A DNA stretch of 5,925 bases. Origin: Thermoprotei archaeon. Its GTDB lineage: Archaea; Thermoproteota; Thermoprotei_A; Sulfolobales; Ignisphaeraceae. Shown one piece after another: positions 1 through 5,925 of this stretch (position 1 is the stretch's first letter; each line of letters starts with the position of its first letter). Under the pieces are notes generated by a model. The model saw nothing but the letters and a program-made list of their open reading frames with translations. It was not told the origin of the DNA and did not search any database. The stretch is from contig QMWT01000066.1 of assembly GCA_003661775.1 (NCBI GenBank), forward strand, positions 1 to 5,925, in the 5' to 3' direction. The position numbers and the translations under genes are program-made.

Positions 1-1
1 A

Positions 2-1453
2 TTTCTATCAATATTTAGGAGGCACTTGCTTCAACGTGCTGAGGATGCTAGGAGAGGAGCTAATATAACGAGTCTATACTCACATTCTATTCTCTCAGGA
101 AAATTCTTCAGACTCCTTTACAAATATTACTTCAACGAAATTCGTAAAATGAAAATAGATTTTACTAGTAAGGAAGATGTATGTAGTAAAGCCAGTAACA
201 TTTTGAACAAACTACCTGTCACCGTTATATATCTACGTATAATTCCGACGCAATATATCTACCGGGTAAAGGACTTAAACGTGTTTGAAATAATAAAAGA
301 TATTCTATTAACTTTCGAAAACAATTACAGAGACCATGTATTATACCGTGGATTCGATGACATACTCATAATAGATTTACCGGGTGCTAATATTCACGAG
401 GAGCTTATCCGAAAGGCACATGATTACGGATTTTATGTGGACGTGCATGCATTATATACGACCTTCCAGAAGGGTGAGAACAGAGTACTGGGTATTGAGC
501 CGAGGAAAATCGCTAAAAGATTTAAAATGCGAGAATGTAGAGGAGCAAATAAGAGGGATTGTTTTGAAGACCTATATCGTTATCCATCGCTACAAGAGAA
601 AATAGAGCCGCCTATATGCGATATCTGTCAGTTAAGACCTGCCACAAGGACGTGGGTTGACGAGGAATCTGGGCTCATAGAACATCTTTGTGAGCAATGC
701 TATCGTGTTAGAACGTACTCTCCTAGAAGACTCTATAAACTAGCGGAATGGAGTGAAGGTACTGTAGCATGGATACGCGTGAGCTTAGATATAGAAGCAC
801 TAGAAGATGCCCTTGTGAAACTCTATGTTAGATACCTGCTAGAACTTGGTATCAAAGATGCTAATGAAATTGTTAATGATATTGAGAGGGAAGAGGGTAT
901 AGTCTCGCCAACACTATTACAGGAGTTCCTATGGGACTACAGCGAATTCGTTAAAGCCCTTGGCAAGGAAATCTCAAACCTATTCTCTGAGGATAGTATT
1001 GAGATGATAGATTATTCCTTTTATGTGGTAAAAGTGGAGAGTATATATGCTATAGTTTCCCTAATTGAAAGTTATAACCGCCTTTTATGGAAGTACTTTC
1101 CTAGATTAGCCGCTTTAGGAGATGTTGAACCTATAAGGTTCGGAATCTCGATATCGCATGTAAAGTACCCGTTTCACGAGCATTGGCGTCTTCTCTCCAG
1201 TATGAGAAGGGGGCTCCTATTGCATGCTCATAGGAGAGGTATTGTTGAAGCAACATATAGAGAACTTAATGCTACCCTACGCTTCTACCGTTCACAAGAG
1301 GTAGCTAGGAGAAAACGTGTATTATATAGGGCGATAGAGATTACTGAATACAGTAGGTTACTAGCGGAGGCTGAGCTTCTAAAGCATTTAAGACATGTGC
1401 CAAGAGATGTTAACCTGCAGCTTCTAAGAATGCTACTAGAATTTGAAAGGTGA
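2..1453 (+). CDS. cas10: Cas10 large subunit of a type III CRISPR effector, cyclase motif degenerate, 5' partial
   Basis: This is the large subunit of a type III CRISPR-Cas RNA-targeting complex. The frame is open to the left edge. A TTG at 26 could serve as a start, but its AGGAGG (17-22) is only 3 bases away. Residue numbers below count from that TTG. The segment ITSLYSHS (14-21) matches the stretch that normally links the N-terminal (often HD) domain to Palm 1, so I infer more protein upstream. Palm 1 is recognisable at YRGFDDILIIDLP (107-119). A treble-clef zinc site follows (C198, C201, C222, C225). Palm 2 starts near WIRVSLD (249-255) and ends with GISISHVKYPF (373-383), matching the family's conserved strand after GGDD. 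At the GGDD position the sequence is KVES (336-339), so cyclic oligoadenylate synthesis is unlikely. The helical tail (about 390-475) fits domain D4. The stop overlaps the next gene's ribosome-binding site. Cas10 identity is firm; subtype is not. Confidence 0.85.
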   Translation, partial: FLSIFRRHLLQRAEDARRGANITSLYSHSILSGKFFRLLYKYYFNEIRKMKIDFTSKEDVCSKASNILNKLPVTVIYLRIIPTQYIYRVKDLNVFEIIKDILLTFENNYRDHVLYRGFDDILIIDLPGANIHEELIRKAHDYGFYVDVHALYTTFQKGENRVLGIEPRKIAKRFKMRECRGANKRDCFEDLYRYPSLQEKIEPPICDICQLRPATRTWVDEESGLIEHLCEQCYRVRTYSPRRLYKLAEWSEGTVAWIRVSLDIEALEDALVKLYVRYLLELGIKDANEIVNDIEREEGIVSPTLLQEFLWDYSEFVKALGKEISNLFSEDSIEMIDYSFYVVKVESIYAIVSLIESYNRLLWKYFPRLAALGDVEPIRFGISISHVKYPFHEHWRLLSSMRRGLLLHAHRRGIVEATYRELNATLRFYRSQEVARRKRVLYRAIEITEYSRLLAEAELLKHLRHVPRDVNLQLLRMLLEFER

Positions 1454-1454
1454 T
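1447..1454 (+). promoter_or_regulatory. Ribosome-binding site choosing the ATG at 1459
   Basis: AAAGGTGAT-type sequence, with GGTGAT at 1449-1454, matches the archaeal 16S anti-Shine-Dalgarno tail and lies 4 bases before the ATG at 1459. It overlaps the TGA stop of cas10, which implies translational coupling. The alternative GTG at 1450 sits inside this site and has no site of its own, so the ATG is preferred. Confidence 0.6.
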
Positions 1455-1458
1455 ACCC

Positions 1459-2445
1459 ATGAAACCTCTAGAGATTCTTGAAAGTAAGTACCGAGGACAA
1501 CTTTACGAGTACCTGCTTGAGTCTCCTGCTATGATTCTTGGAGAGCGGTTTAAGGGTGGAGTATTCCGTCCCTCGTCTAAAGTACTCCGCTATAGCCAGA
1601 TTACCGGCGCATTAAGAGCTGAGCTAGGGATTCAGGATATGCATGCTGTTGGCATTATTGAAAGGTTCGATATTGACTTCTTTGTTTACTCGCCCCAGGA
1701 TAAAGTAGCGGGTAGAAGCAAGATACCCTTAATGGCCGAAGTATTAACTGATGTGAGAGCACGAGTATACATTGCATCCCCAACAGACCTACCTGAAGAA
1801 CTCTTCTTACGCATAGGTGCGCTAGCCACAAAGGGATTTGGGGAGTCGCATCTAAAGCTAGTACGAGTCATAGAGGTTAGCGAGCTGAGAAAGAGCATAG
1901 GAGAGACAAGTAGAATCCTTAGGGAGGGAGGCTTACCAGAGCTAGCCACCCGGCTACCACTTCGCGAAGAAGTATACAAAGGGGTCTTCGGTATAAGCAG
2001 GATAATAAAGCCCATCTATTGCTACATGTTCTACCCTACATCACCCACAACAGGATACTACGAGTTATCTTTGAAGGAGGGTTCTATTGTAATTGCTCCC
2101 TCCATACTTATACGTAAGCGTGGAGAAATGTTTCATGAGGGGTGGGGTATGAGTAGCATAGATACTCTTGTCGAGAGAATTGCTCGGGACAGACGATTAA
2201 GGGGCATTCAGTTTACCTCAAGAGAACTAAACGATCTTGCCGAGATATACGAGAAGTACGGGTTTACAGTTGCAGAGATACATCTAAGAAGGAAGATAGA
2301 GAGAGCGCGAAACGAACAGGAACAATACAAGCTTCAAACTCTCTTAAATATCCTAAACCTTATCGAGAGCTCTCGTATTCCCCGACAGATGGGAGCTTAT
2401 ATAATTAGAAACTTGGATATAATAGCTAGGATGAGGAGGAGATAA
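1459..2445 (+). CDS. Cas5-group RAMP protein (Csx10/Csm4/Cmr3-like) of a type III complex
   Basis: A 328-residue protein between cas10 and a cas7. Cas5-group subunits bind the crRNA 5' tag and anchor Cas10 to the Cas7 backbone. Two RAMP signatures are visible: YSQITGALRAEL (45-56), the form of the family's PGS-x-x-x-GALR helix start, and a glycine-rich loop, IGALATKGFGES (119-130). A second beta-rich part follows (about 172-220, including YYELSLKEGSIVIAP), which resembles the later region of Csx10-type proteins. From about 243 to the end the protein is predicted helical and strongly charged, ending in ARMRRR. The start at 1459 is chosen for its GGTGAT site; GTG 1450 would add three residues. 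The stop is 2 bases before the cas7 start. Assignment to Cas5 rests on motifs plus operon position; Csx10 (subtype III-D) is my best guess over Csm4 or Cmr3, but no diagnostic residue decides it. Confidence 0.75.
   Translation: MKPLEILESKYRGQLYEYLLESPAMILGERFKGGVFRPSSKVLRYSQITGALRAELGIQDMHAVGIIERFDIDFFVYSPQDKVAGRSKIPLMAEVLTDVRARVYIASPTDLPEELFLRIGALATKGFGESHLKLVRVIEVSELRKSIGETSRILREGGLPELATRLPLREEVYKGVFGISRIIKPIYCYMFYPTSPTTGYYELSLKEGSIVIAPSILIRKRGEMFHEGWGMSSIDTLVERIARDRRLRGIQFTSRELNDLAEIYEKYGFTVAEIHLRRKIERARNEQEQYKLQTLLNILNLIESSRIPRQMGAYIIRNLDIIARMRRR
2434..2442 (+). promoter_or_regulatory. Shine-Dalgarno site of the Cas7 gene
   Basis: AGGAGGAGA within the last codons of the Cas5-like gene. 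The GGAGG core (2435-2439) is 8 bases from the ATG at 2448, an ideal spacing. It supports that start and coupled translation across the 2-base gap. Confidence 0.65.
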
Positions 2446-2447
2446 CG

Positions 2448-3296
2448 ATGAGTATAAAGTATGTCGAGTATGAGATAACCCTTGTAACAGAGTCCCCGTT
2501 CCGTGTAGGCAGGAAGAAGGACCCCTTCACAACCATAGACCAGCCCATAATAATGATAGGAAATCGTGTCGTCATACCAGGCACGACTCTCAAAGGCGCA
2601 TTAAGAGAAGCCATAGAGAGATACCTCATAGAGAAATATTTCGATAAACCTGGCATGAAGCCTTGTCTACCAGCAACACCACAAACGGTTACGCCAGACG
2701 AAATGGAGCTAATCCGTCAGGACAAGTACAAGGGAACGGGGTGTCACTATCCATGTATGCCTCGTAGCCAGAACAATCCTAGATGTAAACATGCGATAAT
2801 AGGAAATGTGGAGCATTGGGCTCCCGAAGAGAAAGATAAAGGTTTGCACTATATATGCCCGGTATGTTATCTCCTTGGCGCTCAGGGACTAGTAGGATTT
2901 GTTACAGTTCCATTCCTATACGCTGATGCAACACCTTACGAACTACCTGCTCTTAGGATAGATCGTGTTACAGGAACCGTGGCTACAGGAGCTTATGGAA
3001 CCTACCGTACATACCAAGTCGTCCCTGAAGGCACGGAGTTCAGGGGTGTACTCCGAATACTACTAGAAGACCCTATAAAGGGCTGGAAGCTAGGAGAACC
3101 CAGACCATTAAAGGGTCCAACGCTAGGAGACCTATGGCTCAAAGAGAACCCGGAGTGGAGAAATCCGGAGAGAATAATAAATGAGCTGGTAATAGAAAGG
3201 CTTAAATCTATTAGAAGACTTGGCGGGTTCAAATCCCACGGTGCAGGCTACGTGAAAATAGAGGTAAGGAAGTTAGAAACAGAAGATAAACAATAA
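2448..3296 (+). CDS. csm3: Csm3-like Cas7 backbone subunit, target-RNA-cleaving
   Basis: A 282-residue RAMP protein of the Cas7 group, which polymerises along crRNA and cuts the bound target RNA at 6-nt intervals. The N-terminal pattern FRVGRKKD...TTIDQP...IPGTTLKGALRE matches Csm3/Cmr4. D31 in IDQP occupies the place of the Csm3 catalytic Asp (D33 in the Streptococcus protein), so slicing is probably intact. IPGTTLKGALR is at 43-53. A Cys/His-rich insert follows: C99, H100, C103, C113, H115, H134, and CPVC at 137-140, running into LLGAQGLVGFVTV as in the Csm3 CxxCxLFG segment. RIDRVTG (170-176) with the VVPEGTEFRG strand (191-200) is the conserved central region. The C-terminal glycine loop is GGFKSHGAGYVKI (259-271). 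It is the last gene of the visible operon; symmetric repeats begin within 10 bases of its TAA. Cas7 identity is very secure; Csm3 versus a III-D Cas7 paralogue is less so. Confidence 0.92.
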   Translation: MSIKYVEYEITLVTESPFRVGRKKDPFTTIDQPIIMIGNRVVIPGTTLKGALREAIERYLIEKYFDKPGMKPCLPATPQTVTPDEMELIRQDKYKGTGCHYPCMPRSQNNPRCKHAIIGNVEHWAPEEKDKGLHYICPVCYLLGAQGLVGFVTVPFLYADATPYELPALRIDRVTGTVATGAYGTYRTYQVVPEGTEFRGVLRILLEDPIKGWKLGEPRPLKGPTLGDLWLKENPEWRNPERIINELVIERLKSIRRLGGFKSHGAGYVKIEVRKLETEDKQ

Positions 3297-3301
3297 CACG
3301 T

Positions 3302-3339
3302 TATCATAACAAGTTATGATATGTTATGATATGATTATG
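3302..3339 (+). repeat. 9-bp palindrome and 10-bp tandem repeat after cas7
   Basis: TATCATAAC (3302-3310) and GTTATGATA (3313-3321) are perfect reverse complements separated by AA. The right arm belongs to a tandem direct repeat, GTTATGATAT at 3313-3322 and again at 3323-3332, followed by a degenerate GATTATG (3333-3339). So the 10-bp unit occurs once inverted and twice direct, in phase with one DNA turn. It may be a binding site or part of the cas operon's transcript end. Confidence 0.7.
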
Positions 3340-3344
3340 TTTTT
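3302..3344 (+). terminator. Possible transcription end of the cas operon
   Basis: The short palindrome at 3302-3321 is followed by a T-run at 3340-3344 (TTTTT), starting about 44 bases after the cas7 stop. Archaeal RNA polymerase stops mainly at oligo-T runs, so this is a plausible terminator. The T-run is also part of the larger inverted repeat, so the role is uncertain. Confidence 0.35.
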
Positions 3345-3419
3345 GTTACATAAACTCCGAGTGCACCGACACCTTGAAAGTATATAAAGGATAACCTCGG
3401 CTTATGTAACAAAAAACAT
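3337..3419. repeat. Long inverted repeat enclosing a promoter-like core
   Basis: TTTTTGTTACATAA (3340-3353) and TTATGTAACAAAAA (3402-3415) are perfect 14-bp inverted arms. They extend outward to ATG (3337-3339) and CAT (3417-3419) if one extra A is allowed on the right. They extend inward through CCGAG (3357-3361) and CTCGG (3396-3400) across a 3:1 internal loop. Arm centres are 62 bp apart, close to six helical turns, so a protein could contact both on one face. Each arm contains the near-symmetric core TTACATAA. The loop holds the TATA-like element at 3381-3389. Candidate roles are a paired operator, a structured transcript, or a tiny terminal-inverted-repeat remnant. Confidence 0.75.
3375..3389 (+). 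promoter_or_regulatory. BRE/TATA-like promoter inside the inverted repeat
   Basis: TGAAAG (3375-3380), a purine-rich BRE-like hexamer, runs directly into TATATAAAG (3381-3389). Transcription would begin roughly 25 bases on, near 3408-3414, inside the right arm of the inverted repeat. The element is also readable as TTTATATA on the other strand, so direction is not settled. Confidence 0.45.
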
Positions 3420-3442
3420 TAGTCCTTCACCTTTTATAGAGG

Positions 3443-3450
3443 TATAAAAA
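3443..3450 (+). promoter_or_regulatory. TATA box for the helicase gene
   Basis: TATAAAAA at 3443-3450, preceded by AGAGG, is a good crenarchaeal TATA box. A start near 3470-3476 would leave an mRNA leader of about 30 bases before the ATG at 3503. A small perfect palindrome, GCCTG-A-CAGGC (3473-3483), lies at the expected transcription start. GATGAGGT touches the ATG and is too close to be a well-spaced ribosome-binding site. Confidence 0.5.
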
Positions 3451-3502
3451 CTTAATGAAAGAGTATAATATAGCCTGACAGGCCACTTGTTATTGATGAG
3501 GT

Positions 3503-4132
3503 ATGGCCCCAAGAAACACTGCTACACTAGTACAGCGAACGAGTAAAGGGGAGGGGGTGGGTCATCAATCCAGGTCTACCTATTACTTAGATAATGCACC
3601 TGCTTGGTGGCTCAAGATTGTTCTTGGCACTCTTGCTGGGTGTGCTGCTGGTAACCTGTGGAATAGGCTTGTAGGTCTAGGCTGGAAGCTCGCTAGGCTA
3701 CGCAAGGGCTCTTGGAGAAAGCTGCTACCCTATAACCATGTTGTCGAGGAGGTTGCTGAGAGAATTGCTAGGGAGCTGAGATTCGGGCGTTGGCTTGAAG
3801 TCTTCGGTCCCCCAAGGCTTGGAAAGACTGCTGGGGTGATTTGGGGTCTTGTCAAGTGAATTTTCGAGAATAACATACAAGGCTACACCGTCATAATCGT
3901 GGCTATCAACCGCAGGATAGCAATAAACATCTACAAGTACCTTGTCGGAGCGTGGAACGCTCTCTACGAGAAGGCGAGAGAAGAGCTGTACATTACACGG
4001 GAGGATCTGAGGAAAAGATTGAGGATTAGACTCTACCTCGGCGGAGAACACTCATGCCTTCAGGGCAGAAGGAAACACTACATAGAGCATTGTCTGACGT
4101 GCTCACTGTACCGGAGGTATGCTAGGGAGTGG
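3503..4132 (+). pseudogene. XPD/DinG-type Fe-S helicase, N-terminal fragment with in-frame TGA
   Basis: This is the first part of a broken superfamily 2 DNA helicase gene. From ATG 3503 there are 118 codons to a TGA at 3857-3859; the same frame then continues with protein-like sequence (GYTVIIVAINRR and on) to the region of 4132. LLPYNHVVEEVA (74-85) resembles the start of the XPD/Rad3/DinG core, and GPPRLGKT (102-109) is Walker A. Beyond the TGA are three cysteine codons, at 4055, 4091 and 4100 (HSC, EHC and LTC), spaced like the first three ligands of the XPD Fe-S cluster. Frame 1 runs on to a stop at 4199-4201 but loses helicase similarity near 4130. The first 70 residues do not look like helicase; 34-62 is hydrophobic and Trp-rich (APAWWLKIVLGTLAG) and could be a membrane or added segment. 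The ATG directly follows an in-frame TGA. A 118-residue free protein seems unlikely because it stops between helicase motifs I and Ia. Confidence 0.75.
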
Positions 4133-5688
4133 GGAGGCTCCCAGCGACACCGTTTATGGATCCCCGGATGCTCAAGATGGCTGGCTACTGCCCCTTCATA
4201 GCAGCATTCTCCAAGAACTTCTACTACAACTCGATAATAGTTACGACACTGAACAGCCTACCCTTCCTACTAGCAAACATAAGGAGGAACAATATTAGGA
4301 AGGTGGTCATAGTCTTCGACGAATACCTAGAAGCACTGCAGAGGATGAAGCCGAGGATAAGAATAGTAGACGTTAGGAGAGCGTTGAAAGGCGTGAATAG
4401 CAGGGAGGTAGAAAGGCCAGTTAGCGAGTGGAACCGGTATGTGAAGCTACTAGACCTCACCCTGACCAGTATCCATGAACGCAAGATCGTGAAGTGGCTG
4501 GAGAAAATCTCTGGAAACCCCCTAGAGATAATAGCATACATGTACGCATACATGATGGACAACATGAGAAAGGAGGAGAAGGTACTAGAGATACTGGAGA
4601 AGATGAGGAGTGTTATAGAGAGACTTGAAGAGGCTGCAAACAAGCTCAACACTAGGGAAAGGCTGGTTGTCAGGAGGCTGGCGAAGAAGCTTAAGAGTAG
4701 CCTAGGGGTATGGGTCACCTTCACCGGATGGGAGAGAGGCAAGCCCATCAATAAGCTACTACTAAGATGGGGCAACAACTCCATCGTTGGGCCTCCCGGG
4801 GGTAGGATAACCCAGCTAATAGATAACCTGGTCAAGAACAATGTTATGGTAGCAGTTATTACAACCTCAGTCCTCTCATCGAGGATAACCAATGTTGCAA
4901 AGAGTATTCCGCCTCACAAGTCTCTAGAGCACATACCTATACGCGTAACAAAGTATAAGAGGATGGTTACATTCAACCTGGTAAACCTCAATCCAATGAA
5001 GTACCAGGGTGGAATGGCTGTCGTGAACACCAGTCTAATAGAGTTCTTCATAGAGAGATTAGAGAAGATGAAGGGCAACTACGTAGTGATAGTGAACAAG
5101 ATTATCTTCAAACACCTAGTACAAGCGCTAGGGAATAGAGTGGAGCTAGCTGGAGACCCTGAGAGAGGAGTATACGACTACGCTATTGTAAGGAAGGGTA
5201 ATGGAGGTAGCATACTCCTAACTTATGCGCATGGCAGGATAAGCATGGGGGTAGACTCACCCCTAGGCGGCGCCGACAGGATATGGGTGGTCTACGGGGT
5301 GCGTAGACCGCCAGAAGAATACGTGAAGGTCAGCCTCAGCAATCTCGCCCGGCGTATCCCAAGGCTCAGTGATACCGTTGCTAGTGTCCGGTTGTTTGGG
5401 AGGGTGAGGCAGGGAGAAGCTGGCGGCAACGGGTACATAGTGCTAGAGGAGGATAAGATCTGGGTGTACACGGGCTGGGATTATAGGTACGACATACATA
5501 TCCTGGTGCAGGTGCTGGGCAGGTGGTTCCTACTACCACTACGAGTAGTCCACGTTAACCATAAGTACTTCCAAGGACTAGCACGGACACCCTTCTACAG
5601 CCTAGAACCCCTGACCCCTCTCCATCACGACACACCAACGCTCTATATAGGCGAGGACGGAAAGAGGCTTACACTCCAGAAGAGGTAG
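4129..5688 (+). pseudogene. XPD/DinG-type Fe-S helicase, main fragment in the -1 frame
   Basis: This is the longest intact piece, 519 codons from GTG 4129, though that start lies inside the broken gene and has no good ribosome-binding site. Residues 20-28 (YCPFIAAFS) match the XPD CPY segment; C21 is the missing fourth Fe-S ligand. VVIVFDEYLEAL (59-70) is Walker B, with DEYL in place of DEAH. A charged helical region (about 95-195) fits the Arch domain. ITTSVLSS (244-251) resembles motif III (TSATL). NYVVIVNKIIF (317-327) fits motif IV. HGRISMGVD (368-376) with VVYGVRRPPEEY (387-398) matches motif V and the following strand. RLFGRVR (421-427) stands for motif VI (QxxGRxxR), with the Gln replaced by Arg. 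The family unwinds DNA 5' to 3' using ATP and serves repair. The open frame with conserved motifs suggests recent breakage, or that the disruptions are sequence errors. If translated alone it lacks Walker A and could not hydrolyse ATP. Confidence 0.78.
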
Positions 5689-5925
5689 TAGGCAGAGCCG
5701 AGGAACCAGAAGTTGATCCCTCGAAGCGCATCCGCTACATACTGGGTAATGAGAGGAGCATATACAACTCCCTAAGATTCATCCGGAAACAAGCCAGGTA
5801 CGGCAACACACCAGACGCCCGCTGGGTTGCGAGGAAAATAGCCCTACTACTAGACTACCTCAAGCTAGCAGACAACCCACAACGCCTCCAAAAGCTACGA
5901 GAAGAATACTGGGACAAACCTCTAC
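5662..5925 (+). pseudogene. Probable C-terminal continuation of the helicase gene in a further -1 frame, 3' partial
   Basis: A frame open from 5565 to the window end contains no ATG, GTG or TTG, yet reads like real crenarchaeal protein from about 5661. It gives KEAYTPEEVVGRAEEPEVDP, then a basic, helical stretch including YILGNERSIYNSL and ARKIALLLDYLKLA. Joining the main fragment at GEDG (codons 5650-5661) to this frame at K (5661-5663) gives a smooth GEDGKEAYTPEE reading, which needs one A restored in the AAA run at 5661-5663. I infer that it is the tail of the same helicase gene, or a fused C-terminal domain. I do not recognise a family in this segment. A separate gene starting at an unusual codon (CTG at 5752) is possible but less likely. 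Confidence 0.5.

Noticed and set aside
3302..3332. CRISPR array or solo repeat
   Set aside because: The 10-bp units abut without spacers and are far shorter than a CRISPR repeat.
3857..3859. TGA as a recoded selenocysteine codon
   Set aside because: The position lies between helicase motifs I and Ia where no Cys or Sec is expected, and no SECIS-like hairpin was recognised; a nonsense change is simpler.
3899..4201. Apparent 100-codon separate gene starting at GTG 3899
   Set aside because: It is in the same frame as the fragment from 3503 and is simply the part after the TGA at 3857-3859; it has no ribosome-binding site, and its cysteines belong to the helicase Fe-S set.
4530..4556. Direct repeat GCATACATG within the helicase
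   Set aside because: It encodes the local AYMYAYMM run and fits coding sequence; no other structure surrounds it.
4224..4892. 222-codon open frame on the minus strand opposite the helicase
   Set aside because: Its product is a Ser/Leu-rich string mirroring the Lys/Glu-rich helicase strand, with no motif of its own; it is an antisense shadow.
3503..5925. Type IV CRISPR helicase csf4 (CasDinG) linked to the type III operon
   Set aside because: The gene carries a four-cysteine Fe-S arrangement like XPD or housekeeping DinG, no other type IV genes are visible, and it has its own promoter and is broken.

Overview
The window looks like hyperthermophilic crenarchaeal (Thermoproteota) DNA. Arg is written mostly AGA/AGG and Ile often ATA. 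The genes overlap or nearly touch and carry GGTGAT or GGAGG ribosome-binding sites, and the intergenic region has BRE/TATA-type promoter elements. The genus cannot be fixed from the sequence.

Region 1 (about 2-3296) is the 3' part of a type III CRISPR-Cas effector operon on the + strand. It holds a Cas10 large subunit open to the left edge, a Cas5-group RAMP protein (Csx10/Csm4/Cmr3-like), and a Csm3-like Cas7 backbone subunit. The three genes are packed within 2-5 bases of each other and should be cotranscribed. The Cas7 keeps the Asp expected to cut target RNA. The Cas10 has lost the GGDD cyclase motif (it reads KVES), so the complex should slice RNA but not make cyclic oligoadenylate. No CRISPR array, cas1/cas2, cas6, separate Cas11 gene or further Cas7 gene is visible; those could lie upstream. 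The subtype is unsettled: the Cas5 resembles III-D, while a dead cyclase is typical of III-C and other divergent forms.

Region 2 (3297-3502) is a non-coding spacer rich in symmetry. A 9-bp palindrome plus a 10-bp tandem repeat follows the cas7 stop. Then comes a long inverted repeat with 14-bp perfect arms that encloses a BRE/TATA-like promoter, followed by a second TATA box suited to the downstream gene.

Region 3 (3503-5925, open to the right edge) is the remains of one large XPD/Rad3/DinG-type Fe-S superfamily 2 helicase gene. Walker A and three of four Fe-S cysteines lie in one frame, interrupted by an in-frame TGA. The fourth cysteine, the DEYL Walker B box and the C-terminal helicase motifs lie in the -1 frame. 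A further -1 frame without any start codon carries the apparent continuation to the window end. Both frame changes fall at short homopolymers (GGGG and AAA), so either recent decay or sequencing error is possible. This gene is more GC-rich than cas10 and has its own promoter, so it is probably a separate, perhaps acquired, unit rather than part of the cas operon.
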